Positions 49,903-61,975 of a stretch of DNA of 64,000 bases are shown piece by piece. The notes under the pieces were generated by a model that was not told the origin of the DNA, ran no database searches, and saw only the letters and a program-made list of their open reading frames with translations. The DNA comes from Antedon mediterranea (taxonomy: Eukaryota; Echinodermata; Crinoidea; Comatulida; Antedonidae): assembly GCF_964355755.1 (NCBI RefSeq), contig NC_092671.1, positions 997,001 to 1,061,000 on the forward strand, in the 5' to 3' direction. A program made the position numbers and the translations under genes. The stretch's first letter is position 1. Each line of letters opens with the position of its first letter.

Positions 49903-50775
49903 TCATCTGATCGGTATTGTTCTGATTCCTAATTCATCCCTAAACTGTTCAAAATCGTCTTCAAAGTGATGTTCGATGTAAACATTCAACAAACATGTTG
50001 ATTTCCTTGCTGCCTTGATCACCAATGGCAAATAGGTCTGCATTAATTTCACATTCTTACTGTAGTCAAGTCTTATAGGACCAAAAATGGCTCCTAACGT
50101 GCAGACAGGGAACCCAGTTTGTATCATCTCAAACCATTTTACCAAAACTTCACCAAGCATATTAGGTTGAAGCCCAAGAAGTAAATGATTGAAATCATGA
50201 AGTTCACGATATCTTTGGATAACATAAGCTAAATCAGCATCATCAACAAACCTAGTCATTGCTCTAGTATCTGCATTAATATTATTCTTATCCATAAACG
50301 TAATGTACTTTTTACCAAGTGTTTTATCAGGAAGACTCCGTAAAAAATCAAAATCAATTGTTTTGCTGTTTATCCTTGGTTTTTCTTTTAAAATAATCTG
50401 TCCTGTTGGATCATTCATCATTTGTCTGTGCATCTGTTGTAAGGCTCTGTAACCAGTTGCTTCACCTACCACAGCAACCATATCATGCCTGTAGGGATCG
50501 TACAGCGCCATCATAGATGATGCAATTGACAACAGAACATTCTGAGGCTTTGTAGTAGGAATATGATATGAATTGAACTCTTGGTACCAGTCTGATGTTT
50601 CACCAGTAAATACTTTTAAGCCATAGTGCCTCATAAATCCAAATTTACTGTGCTGAAACACATTTGACGCCGCAAATCTGATCCCCTTCAAAATTTGGCC
50701 TAGGCCTACTAGATTAGTAGTGTGCATGATCGTGTAGCCGATATAACTGTATTGTGTCCGCCACCACCAGTCCAC
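49903..50775 (-). CDS. COQ4: COQ4, ubiquinone biosynthesis protein, single exon
   Basis: Mitochondrial matrix-side component of the coenzyme Q synthesis complex, reported to bind zinc and act in C1 decarboxylation/hydroxylation of the ring. The 290-codon ORF carries the full family pattern: HIPTT (71-75), ALYDPYRHDMVAVVGE (90-104), PRINSKTIDFDFLRSLP, TRFVDDADLAYVIQRYRE and the metal motif H193-D-x-x-H197-x11-E209. LGAIFGPIRLD and a C-terminal ELGI follow. Human COQ4 is 265 residues. The ATG at 50775 gives an odd WWW-containing start. The in-frame Met17 (50727), followed by a basic amphipathic stretch, is an equally good start for a mitochondrial presequence. No intron interrupts it, unlike its neighbours. 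An AATAAA lies about 150 bp downstream, near 49750. Confidence 0.96.
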   Translation of the reverse strand: MDWWWRTQYSYIGYTIMHTTNLVGLGQILKGIRFAASNVFQHSKFGFMRHYGLKVFTGETSDWYQEFNSYHIPTTKPQNVLLSIASSMMALYDPYRHDMVAVVGEATGYRALQQMHRQMMNDPTGQIILKEKPRINSKTIDFDFLRSLPDKTLGKKYITFMDKNNINADTRAMTRFVDDADLAYVIQRYRELHDFNHLLLGLQPNMLGEVLVKWFEMIQTGFPVCTLGAIFGPIRLDYSKNVKLMQTYLPLVIKAARKSTCLLNVYIEHHFEDDFEQFRDELGIRTIPIR

Positions 50776-51239
50776 GATTATACCATCGAAGCGGCTAGCT
50801 AGCGATTCGCGACTCGCTTGTAAAACGTGTAAACGTCAAAAAAGCAATGGAGTAGCACGCCCTCAATGTGTTAGAAATGGGAAATACTTGAGAGACGGTT
50901 TATTTTAATTTGTTAGATTAATAGGGCCTATACTGTACTATATTTCATGTACTGTGTTTACTGTACATTCCTCCCTTATTACATTCAGGGCTCTGTTATG
51001 TGAAAATATTGTCACCCAGACGAGCCTATTTAGAGTATTTTTAAACTGATGTAGAAGGTTGTTAGATCTACGAAAGTTTAAAGTTACCTTCCGAGTTTCA
51101 CGACGCGCGCCACTCAACAACGCAGCTGTCGGGTAGAAAAGTCATTCTGTATCATATTTCATCTGAATAAGAGAGTTTGATTCGATATCGGTATAAATTC
51201 CAATAAACTAGAGGGTGGAGCTAATAATTTAGCTAAACA
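50776..51239. other. COQ4 upstream region
   Basis: Short GC-richer stretches directly upstream of COQ4 (gaagcggctagctagcgattcg near 50790) are probable promoter sequence. The remainder has no recognisable feature. Confidence 0.4.
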
Positions 51240-51251
51240 CGGTATAGCTCG

Positions 51252-51848
51252 GAGCCATATATAGAGAGAGTTACGGCATTGCGTTCACGGATTTTAGAAA
51301 GTCACGTGGTGTGCACGCCGGCCATGTTTGTGTCCAACTATGCCTATGTACTAGCGTATGGAGTCAAGTCATTTGCTTAAAAAATGTATAACATTCACAA
51401 GGCTTTAAATATCGAATTTAATATCAAAACAATCAATTTTTTTTAAAGTTTTTGTTAAGATAATAACGAAATCATAAAGTTACTGCGAACATGATTTTAA
51501 ACAACAAAATGTAAAAACAATGCATTACTATAGAGAATCGGTGTACAAACTAAACTCGCATGCATGGAGCGCACAAAGCCATTTATTGTAAAGAGTCGGA
51601 AATTGAATGGATTAAAGCTATTTTTGTTGTTTAAAATCATGTTCGCAGTAACTTTATAACTTCGTTATTATTCTAACAAAAACCTTCAAACAATTTGATG
51701 TTATACATTTTCAAAACAAAAGACTCAACTCCATACGCCACATATGCATAAGTTGGACACAAACACGGCTTCTAATCCATTCAATGTCGAAACTCTCTCT
51801 ATATAGAGATCGAAATGACGCTCTGAATATACCTCCTATATATGGCTC
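51252..51848. mobile_element. Foldback-type element with about 250-bp inverted arms
   Basis: The outer ends GAGCCATATATAG / CTATATATGGCTC are inverted. Inside, tttgtgtccaactatgcc pairs with gcataagttggacacaaac, and gttactgcgaacatgatttt + aaacaaca pairs with its reverse complement around 51630. The arms are diverged (about four-fifths identical by eye) around a loop at about 51520-51610. No ORF is present. Termini are approximate. Confidence 0.8.
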
Positions 51849-53263
51849 TGGTATTATAGCTATATGTAGTACGCCCTCAATGTCTTACTTCACGAACAAG
51901 CGTATCATATAGTACGAAATTGATCCTATAGGTAACATACACAGACGCGCGCATTTAAATGCTGAAGAAAATTGTTACGCGCGCGTAATTCTTGCCTGAC
52001 ATTACCAGAACTTATAATACTAGATATTCGTGTATATTATTATTCATATCTCATTCGCGATCATACATTTTCGTATGTGTGATGATACTTCAAGAAATGA
52101 GGTGCACATTTACTAAATTGTTACATTGTATTTGGTCATCTTACATTACATTACATTAGTGGAAATCATCATTTCCTTTTATTATCATTTGCATATACAG
52201 TAAAACAAAATATATACATAGAAATTATTCAAGAAAATATATACGTTTGAACGGAAGACATATGCTTAAGTTCGTTGAAGTAATGCCTGCTTTCATATGT
52301 GTATGTGTAGCAACAAAACAATCCTACAAGTCATGCTTCTATTGGCCTAGCCTTCAATGGTTGATCTTAGCATGTTATCAATGATCTTAGCTACTTATCC
52401 TAACTGCACACAAATGTGCGAGCTATGCGCTTACAGACCTAACAATGAATACCTATTCAAAGTTTGTACCGCAATTGATTTAATCAGCCATACAATAAGT
52501 TAATTCCACTTGATTTAATTCTTTGTATTTATTTTCTCGAAGACAAATTATACCTTGCCCCACAGGCCTTCTTTGTACTTGAATTCTACAACATTGTGCA
52601 CTTTCTATTGGGGAGGAAATAGGGATAAACTTTAATAATACGTTTTTAACTCTCTTTCTCAACAATTGAGCTGGACAAATTATTCGTTTTCAAAATCAGT
52701 TAGGCATACAGGTCTAAATTAATTAACCAGTGTACAAATTATGGGGTCCAGTGGTGATCGTCTTCATTTTTATTCACTAACAATTCTATAAACATTTGTA
52801 TCAAATAAGTATTCTTATTCTACAAAGCTTAATGTACCGATTTATTATCTAATTATAGTATGGGTTACCGAACTATTTTAACAATTATTATATGTTGTTC
52901 TAAAATTAGCTCTAAAACATCCCACGACTCTCATAATATACAATGATTTCTGTTGTATTTTACGAGCATGAATGAACAATGAAAATGTATATAGCATTTT
53001 ACGTAAGTTGTTTAGGCCACGACAACTATAAGTAGACGCTTATCTCCACTTTGCAGATCTGTATTGACGACGGATATTGAGGAGGAAACGGTGTATTCTT
53101 CTTCCACAAGCCCTTATCAGTTCTCCGTCCAGCTATCACGATACAGGCGGGGCAAGAGAATGATAAGGAATAATGGAAGATACTACTGCATCTGCTGCCT
53201 TTTCTGACTAATATCACATCTAAGTGCCTGAGTAGTAGGCTAATACGTCACTCGGGATATTAC

Positions 53264-53279
53264 CTGTTGTCACCCAAAT
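53264..53279 (-). other. Candidate 16-nt microexon of an unidentified minus-strand transcript
   Basis: On the minus strand, a long pyrimidine tract ending tctctcccatttccag precedes ATTTGGGTGACAACAG, followed by gtaata. The flanking sites are good. The transcript, if any, is unknown and no coding frame was recognised around it. Confidence 0.25.
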
Positions 53280-53985
53280 CTGGAAATGGGAGAGAAAAAG
53301 TAAATAAAAAGCACTGTGTGTTATACATTAAACCAGGAAAAATATGGTAAATAAAACGAATTTAAAGTTTGAGTATCTTAATTAATTCTTAATTTAGACT
53401 CAAAAATAATAATTATTATTAATATTAATTGTTTAATACATAGTAATCCTATCATTTTTTGTGATAAGGCCAAACACAGCTCATAGCCCTGTGTTAACGC
53501 AATGTGCCGACCTGGAAGTTGAAAGCAGAAGTTATCATTATTTTATGTTCATTATGATGGTGTTCACATTTTCATTCTCAATTGTCTACTAGTCAGTAAT
53601 TTACGGTTAGCACATAATGTAAGTTTAATTGGGTAATACGTATATATGAGCTTAGTGCATTAAATATTATCAATCTCATTACCATATCATAAATAAACAT
53701 GTGAATTTACCATATGGTAAAACGAATCTGACTTAATGATATACATAATTTTAACAGCAAACACTTAAAACGCAATGCCATTGTGGAGGAATATGTAGTC
53801 TAACACGTCATTATACCATAAAGGAACTAAATGCCATGTGTGAATAATATGTTGACAAAATCATATGAAAACGGTTTATGAATCACAGATTATATCTATT
53901 CAAATGAGCAAAATAACAGGAACAAAAGTATAAAAATACATGTGTAATTCAGTTATGTATATTTGATCAGTTGCTCTCTACTTAC

Positions 53986-54032
53986 CTTGAATTGAAATTA
54001 TCCTAGGCTTAGAATATTCTGCACACACTTAT
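53986..54032 (-). other. Candidate noncoding exon (47 nt), minus strand
   Basis: Acceptor atcatcttgcag and consensus donor AAG|gtaagtagag flank 47 nt with stops in all frames. It could belong with the candidate donor at 56168 (CACAG|gtaaga) and the microexon at 53264-53279 to a 5' UTR or long noncoding RNA. Confidence 0.25.
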
Positions 54033-56834
54033 CTGCAAGATGATAATATTAACAAGGCGTGGATACGGAAGCATCTCTTCCGGAAGTGCAGAGATCCGCT
54101 CCTTACAACTATTACTGTAGGCTGCCTACCAACTAGCTATATCACGATCCACTCACCTTCCTAACCTCACACACAATGCCTCGAATTAGTTCTCAGGGCA
54201 AATTTATATCAAGAGAAAAAAATACCCGCATTCCAAGACTACCGTCCGTAAAATTTCTTGTTTGCTTTTTGGAAGGAATGCTGGTACGGCGTTGTTTTTC
54301 AGTATACATCTAGTGTTGGGTTGTATTTGCTCGATTTCTCCTGTTGAAAATAAACCAAGCAAAAGTAACTATTAGAACTCGTTCCCAGGCAAAGTATACT
54401 TCTACTTCTTAAGACTCAAGTAGACTATATTGTATGAAATCATACGACCAGAAATCAATTGAGTAAACTCCTTATAAAACGATTAATACGCCTGGCGAGA
54501 CCTTGGTTTCGCTATCAAATCATTTATACTGTTGTTGTTCCTTTGTTGGTACGGTAGGGTTAGCAAGAATACAAAAATCAGTTTAAGACTAAGCTTTGTA
54601 CAAACATTTTATAAAACTACAATATATCTACAGGCTTACTTTGAACAATTTCAATGTATCGAAGCACAAAGTTATTTATATATACTTCTATGATTAAATA
54701 TTGTTATAACTCACAAACATACTTCCCTCATCCCCACCCCTGGCGCCACCACTGCTCTTTGGTCAGGAGGGTGCTGCAGAGGTAACGGCAGTCGGACTGG
54801 TTTGCCAGTGACCGCAAGTATAGTCACAAAACGTTTTGAAAATATCAACCATATGTATTACAGTATGTAATTAGTATTAGGCCTTTAAGAGATAATGCAA
54901 ACATTTTTACACACATGCTCTCTGATAGGAACGAAAAATAATGCAACGTAATAACAACTTACTACTGTACATTATGTTAAATCTTGGCAAACGACACGGT
55001 TAAAATATCCATGTAGTAAGTGAATTTTTTCATGGCATAAATATTTGATATTATTTGATATATATTGCTTATGCAACAACAACCATGCTTAATTACACGT
55101 CATAAATATTCACGTTAAACATAATGAATATTCATAAGTCATAATTAAACGCCTAAGATAAGATGACCCGTAGAATTATAATTCACTCAACATAAAATAT
55201 TATTGCATTCTAGAGAGGACAAACGCCTCGTCATGCCTTATTAATACTACAGTAGGTGTGTACTGCGATTGAATCCAATTTATATTATAGTGTACAAAAC
55301 AAAATCCTTCGTATACTTCGATAACAAATAATATCAAAGACCTATTCTTGTCTTGGTCTATAATAATATAACGGCGCTTAATTATTAATTACATAATATA
55401 AGAATTTGTTTATTCTTGAGATTTTTTATTGAACGTATGGAGTATACCATATAGGCTTCGTATAGCCTATGAGATAGTGTTCCATTAAATTTGAATGGTT
55501 GAATATCCATTAATTTCAGTCTCCATTCGTCAACAATTAAGTCGACTTAGGCTATAGCTCTTTCATAATGATTAATAATGTAAAACCGATAGAACAATAC
55601 AAAATATATTACTAATTTGCAAGGTTCAACTATAAATAAAAAGAAATATAATATTTAACATCTGCCCGGAAACGAACACAAAAGAACATTTTTGTTATCA
55701 ATACGGTGATTACTTGATGAGTTCTTTGTTATCTAATACCAGTACTTAATTGTACAGCGATACGTGGAGCTTATGATTGGAATTTGTGTAACATAGGCTT
55801 GAATGCGAATACACTGTTATATTAATAACAACACAACATATAGAAAATTATCATAAAATGGCTACATCAGAATTAAAATTTCCCTGCACATTACCACAAT
55901 ATAAACACAAATTCTTCTTTTCATAAAGCTGTTCATTTTCGGAATAAAACAATAGATCATGAGGATTGTTGGCCAGAAAATTGTGTACACTGTCACAGCA
56001 AATTAACCGGAGCAGATTGCCCGTAAATCAAAGCTTTGTCTTGCATTCAATATTACTATTCACACTGCCATCTTTTTTCTAAACGAATACGCAGATTCTG
56101 TTTTCAATATTGTAGGCCTAAACATTGAACATTATTATATAAATTTAGATATAAATGCAAGTCTTACCTGTGTATTAGCGAAAGGCAGAGTGCTCCCACA
56201 CGTGGCCGTGGCTGCTGCTGCCACAACCAAGTCCAAAGGCTAAAACGATTTTATCGTCGGAATATGGTTCACCACGAGTAGAAGCATTGTGTTGTAGCAT
56301 AATAAGTAGATTTGAATAATATAGCACAAACCAACATGCGCATGCGTAGTTTAGAGATTGTCACTGATATCAAAGCGGGAAATAGTTAAACACAATCGCT
56401 TATTGTTAGAGAGGCATGTGCTTTAATATTATGATGACAATTATTACGTGTGGTTCTCCATACACAAACGATAGCCACATAACATGCAATATCGTAGAAG
56501 TCACTCATTGACTCATTGTGGTCCATCCTTTTTTGAAGACGACTTACTACTACCCATAAAGTTGGGCAGTAACTAAAGAAAATGTCCAGATTAGTTGTTT
56601 TGTAAATCAAGATGATAATAAATCAAAAACAATTTTTATATTGCCAGATTCAAAGAAACGAACGAGATTTAAATAATAATGAAGTAAGGTCAAATATTCA
56701 AAAGTTTAATATTTGGAGTATGATGTCAGTAAAATAGAAAACTGAGGACAATGAAACGTCACCGGAGGTAACTTGTTTAACCATGCTTAAACAACAAAGT
56801 GACGTTGCACTTATTAAAGATGACATGCTTTTTC

Positions 56835-56980
56835 GCTTGGTTTTCACGTAGGCTTACACAAATACGACGTACGCGAAACGCAGGTGATTTGCCCAATCAC
56901 AAGCAAGCGCCTAGAAGTTTCTACCAGTCTCTTGTGATTGGTCAAAATATTTTAAGCTGCGCGTTGCATCCTGGAAACTA
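56835..56980. mobile_element. MITE family D (CCAAT/ATTGG palindromic), copy 1
   Basis: Starts GCTTGGTTTTC and ends with the inverted gcatcctggaaact. The interior has cccaatcacaagc and cttgtgattggtcaa, the family's inverted CCAAT-box core. Confidence 0.6.
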
Positions 56981-57312
56981 CAATCAGCAGACGATATGGA
57001 ATATCGTTTATACCTTTCACAGGAATGGTCCGTTTATACCTTTCATATTTTTAGACACACTGTCATTAACATATAATATAATTATTTACATTAGGGTACT
57101 CTATTGTAAAACACACACACCCAAACCTAAATTTAGGTGTGGATGATGACGTCAGATGTGTGAGACATAATGAGTACAAACATAATCATACAATAAACAC
57201 GTCAAGATCAAGAGCTTACGCATTATGCTAATGAAGCCAAATCTAGATTATCCTATTTAATCTATACAATCTGATTTTATATCGACATCATAATCGCCCA
57301 TCACGAAGTAGT

Positions 57313-57443
57313 AAGCTTGGTTTCAACGACGTTAGCGCACCGTAAGTAAGCAAGTAAATTTGACCAATCACGACGCGATGGATCATCCGAACTATCGTTT
57401 GTGATTGGTCGAGTAACTCGCGTTGCAAGTGGGAACCTAGCTT
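57313..57443. mobile_element. MITE family D, copy 2 (best preserved)
   Basis: Inverted ends AAGCTTGGTTTC / GGGAACCTAGCTT, with the core tgaccaatcacgacgcgatg and tcgtttgtgattggtcga around a short spacer. Confidence 0.7.
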
Positions 57444-60400
57444 AATTATTACAGTAAATAAACAGTCCCATGATTTCTTACATAGAAATATAGTAAGATC
57501 AAAAACGAAAGAAGTTAGTAAAGATCGTGTCTCTCCAATGAATTACCCAGCAAGACAGCCAGTCTATAAATGAGCAAGTGCAATCATAAATGTGTAGACA
57601 AAAATATTCACAAAATGTAGATATGTTTGATAAACCACATTTCTAATTCAGAAATATGAGCGAATTAAACGAATTGGCAATTATTGTAATATCTTGTACA
57701 TGGGGTTCGGCGTATGTCTTGCGTGACAGTGCTGCAGCCCAAAACTAAACTCACACTTAACATAATTAGGCCGCCGTGATACAACACTTTTATTTTATAA
57801 TATTGTATACAGTTAAATAAGAGTTGTGATTTGTTGATTGTTGACAAACGTGTTCCAACCCTTCAAAAACTCATTTTAACGATTATAGGCCTATATTTGT
57901 GTCATCATTCACATTATATGACCAAAATTATTTGTTTATTACATCAGGAAAGTGGAAAACGATCACGTATACATGCAACAACAAAAAAAGAGCTATTTTC
58001 TGTTAGTCCAACCAACCTTCTGAGGGTCCACCCACTTAACCTGTAGGCCTACATTTCCTGTTCCTATACAGTCTACAGTGACTCTATATAATTATAAGAT
58101 ACTCACTCATCATGTGCTCGAACTTAAGTATCACCAGAACAGAATTGAGGTCCACCATAAAAAGCTACACACGCTGAACAGTTTTGATGTTTACTTTTAA
58201 CTGAAGCCATCACCCACACCTTACAATCCCTAAAAGTTCTAAATAGTTGAACCTATAAACACATCGATAAAAGTGAATAAAAGGTATGACGTAAAATGAG
58301 TATTTCTTGTTAACAATTCAATCAATGTCCTCGAATCAGGAACGCATCATTCAATTATTCATTTACGAGGAGAATTAATGACAGAATTCTAGCAAGTCCT
58401 TCATTCACAATTCAATGTACTGATTACTGCTCATTACAACTATTCTGCATTAATGCAATTTAATCTATAATTAATAACTTTGCTGTTCCAAATCTGTTCG
58501 TGTTTTTTTTATGTACAATTGAGGCAAAACAATACCAGTTTGTTTGTCGTTCGAATTAACAAAAGCTATGTAACCTTCAAAAATAATAAAAGTGAGAGGA
58601 ATATGAATTACCCCACAATACATATGGAATGTAAATACTATATTATTCATCTTTGTTTGCAGCTGATGAATGAAAACATATTATATTCCAACAGTGTGCT
58701 TTATATCGTGATAGAGGACCATACAAGTGTGTGGGGTTTGAGGCCGTGTTGCACTCGTCCTGCCGGTTATATTGTGGTCAACACAGCAGAATAAATTGTT
58801 TTCGGTATAATTGTATAAATACAGAAGCTGCTACTTTTTAGTACCATTGCAGTTTCAAATACAATCATTTTAAATTAGATTTTAAACCTGACAATCCTCC
58901 ATGATTGATAAAAGAGGAAAATAAACCAACTTATAGTATTTTTTTAAAACATCACGAGATAGTTATTTCCAGCTAACTTGATTCAATGCCAATGGTTTAC
59001 TTAGAAGTAATAGTAAAAAGCATCCTCATTACACCCCACTGATAATAATGGTACCAGCATTTAGTACGCGCGCGCAAATTGCGTGCCTTTGTTGACGCTG
59101 ATGAAGATAAGTATGAACATTCTAGATTGCTGCTCTTTGAATTTTAGAAATGAAGAAGGGGTAAATAAAAGCTATTTTTACGATTGATATTAACATTATA
59201 GATTGCTCTGAACTCCTGGACAGGGGTAATGATGAAAAAGGTCTATTTTTACTATTATTGACGCATAAGTACAACAATATCGTGATTTCTACAAACATTG
59301 TGGTTTTAGCTTAATCCCATGAGAAAAAATATTACTAATTATTTCGGGAAAACATCATCATAAAACGATATATGTTACAGCAACGTCACACAGTCAAACC
59401 ACGTTAAATTGATTTCTGTGGTTGGGGTATTATTACCTCACTGTGTAATGTAAATAATTATATACTAATTTACTATACGTAAACGAGTATCACGACAGAT
59501 GGGGATATTTTAATACCTGCACTTTCACAAATGTTGTATTGCTAAAACTGCATGTATTCCATCCAATTTATTATCACAATCATACATAATAATAATTCGA
59601 TTTAAACATTTTGACTGATACAATAAATGATATTCTCAGAAATACATTTTGAAAACTTAAGTTACGATGTGAATAGTATTTTGATAAACAAATAAACCGA
59701 AAATTTACCTCTTTACACACATGATCCATCCTAAACTATTAGGGTTGTCACTGTTTTCGCCACTTTCGTCTTTTGTCATCGAATTCAAAAGCCGCACAGC
59801 CACCAAGCGTGAAAACAAATTGGATATAAACACCATATTTTTAAACTTTCACTATCTGAAAAAAAAATTCAAACGACTGGCATATTGCGTGTGTGGGCCA
59901 TTAACGCTTCTATCTGTACAGAATTATTACTTATTCGTTAATGTTTTTGCCGCCAAATGAAGCTGTCGTCTGCTGATTAAACTCCAGAAACAGTTGTTCC
60001 TTTTCTTGCAGCGATAAGCCGGCCACGATGAAAGTCAACGCATCAATAATGCGTTCTTACGCGTGTGTTATATCGCGCGTTCTCAACGCATATTTTTTCA
60101 CGCTTGGATGGACACAGCACAGATGGTAACACGCTTGCGGTAATTGTAAGCTGTAGATTCTCGTAAAAAGTTACTGGGACTATACCACTACGAAAACAGG
60201 TTGACCTTTTTTTGTAATGAACTGACTTGGATGCAGGCGACAGTTTTCTTTCAAGGTCCCTTACAGCTAAAATAAACGTGACAAAATTAACGAAAGAAAC
60301 AAGTTTTTCGATCTCTGCTTCGTGTAAACCCCTAAATGATGACACAGAAAACATAATAAAGAAGCAAATAGGCCTAAATTGATTATATTTTTGTCGTTGT

Positions 60401-61139
60401 TTTAGGTCTTATAACTAATCATCTCTCAGAAATTGTATTTAAATCTTTAAAAAAATGCATAATGACAGCCAACAAATAAAATAGGTCGTGCAAATATATT
60501 GAATACGTACTTACAGGAATACCATTATCGCAAAAACTCCACCGCAAACGTATTAATGAGTTTTCAGTCGTCAATAGCGCAAACACTAAATTTTTTCGCA
60601 ACAATATGTATCCAAATCATTAGCCATTTCTATATTCATTACGTATAGTAGGCCTATACAGTAGTAGGGCTGTGACCTGACTGTCCTGATATCTGGCCAG
60701 TGCGTCAATGTCCGTGATGTTCCATTAAACTTTGGCTTACGTCACACACATAAAAACATCCCATCACACGACGTCGTCGTTGAGTGTATGCTGCCGCTTG
60801 CCAACCTTTCGTAAACGGTTCATGTGAGGTGGTACTAACGGCACATTGTGGCGCAAACGTATAATTTTACCGACTTAGCGTAAATCATTTAAAGTGTGAT
60901 GTAAATTTTAGATAAAATATGAAGACATTACTTTAGCTTTGAATCAAAGCAAACAGAAGACAGAAATGAAACGATTGACTTTCTCAGTAGGAAATTGAGG
61001 ATTGTGATAAATGAGTGTAAAAACGGCGCCCTTGAACGGGCTAGTAAGACTGTCTGTGAACATGCACACCAATGTGAACTTTATTGCATAAAAGTGCAGT
61101 CATGCTTTTGAATAGTACAACATCGCCTTATATTGACGT
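57444..61139. other. Intergenic, no feature recognised
   Basis: AT-rich sequence with occasional CpG-rich spots (about 59065 cgcgcgcgcaaattgcgtg, 60055-60090). Short ORFs, the longest about 100 codons at 58480-58794 (plus) and 60043-60354 (minus), match nothing I know and have no domain signature. Confidence 0.5.
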
Positions 61140-61262
61140 CGTTCAAAGCTAGAACGGTGCAACGCAAGTAACTTGACCAATCACGACGCGCGCGAAAGAT
61201 CATCCGAACTGTCGCTTGTGATTGGTCAACTTATTTGCGTTGCACTTGCATCTTTGCGTCCT
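61140..61262. mobile_element. MITE family D, copy 3
   Basis: Contains gcaacgcaagtaacttgacc + aatcacgacgcg and the inverted cgcttgtgattggtcaactt + atttgcgttgcac. The arms pair over about 35 bp around gatcatccgaactg. Confidence 0.7.
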
Positions 61263-61883
61263 AATAATGGAACCAATCATAAGGCCTACTCCATTTAATG
61301 CATCCTTTTCCAAATTATTATACCAACAAATACAATTAATGTGTATCATTAAAAAAATCCCCCAAAAACGAAAGGGCGGTTGCAGAAAGAACTTGTTGTC
61401 ACAAGAACCTAATATCCTACTGTACACCTACAACATTTGGTATTTTTTCGGTACGTTAAAAGTGGACTCGAACCCTAAAATCTTGGCTATTACAATATCA
61501 AGACAATTAATAATGTGTCAGGCGTCATCACTGAATAAAAGAACATTCTGGTGAATGGGTGTAACTGTTTAATACTAGTTCAAGTTCGCACTAAATGAAT
61601 TAGGAGCCATATTTATTATTAAATTAAACTGTTGTATTAACTACTTCCTTTCGAAGATTTTGATCCCCGGATTGAGCGTAGCAAGTGGGAAAACCCACGT
61701 GACGTGTTGACGTCATACCTGGGAACGGGGTTCCGCGTCTGCTTGCACTTTTAAAAGGTCATATCAATGTTTGTAAGGGATGACTTTACACATGTATTTA
61801 TTTAAATGATAAAATATTTCAATTAGGCCCATTTATAATTTATGTCAGTTTGTTTGTTTCTTTCTGTTTTGTCTCTTTAAACC
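61263..61883. other. Intergenic with a CRE/E-box-like spot
   Basis: Near 61690-61720 the sequence has cccacgtgacgtgttgacgt + catacc, which includes CACGTG and TGACGTCA. It is followed by a GC-rich ggaacggggttccgcg palindrome. This could be part of another degenerate repeat or a promoter; no gene is attached. Confidence 0.3.
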
Positions 61884-61975
61884 AATGACAAGCGACAGTT
61901 TAACAAATCCATCGCTTGTGATTGGTCAAATAATTAGGTTGCGCTTACGTTCTTGCGTAACGGGAACCAAGCAAT
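61884..61975. mobile_element. MITE family D, copy 4 (left part lost)
   Basis: Carries the right half, catcgcttgtgattggtcaa ... ttgcgtaacgggaaccaagc, with a worn left half (aatgacaagcgacag). Confidence 0.6.

Larger units (their letters stand above)
51849..56834. other. Gene-poor region with only candidate splice signals
   Basis: No conserved protein segment was recognised on either strand. Apart from the two candidate exons listed and the minus-strand donor at 56168, it holds AT-rich sequence. There is a GC-rich patch near 54720-54830 (ctggcgccaccactgctc), similar in style to ends of DNA transposons. Confidence 0.5.

Noticed and set aside
58480-58794. 104-codon plus-strand ORF.
   Set aside because: AT-rich composition, no domain, no convincing promoter or splice context.
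60043-60354. 103-codon minus-strand ORF as a gene.
   Set aside because: No family resemblance, no repeat of the pattern in neighbouring sequence, and composition like the surrounding noncoding DNA.
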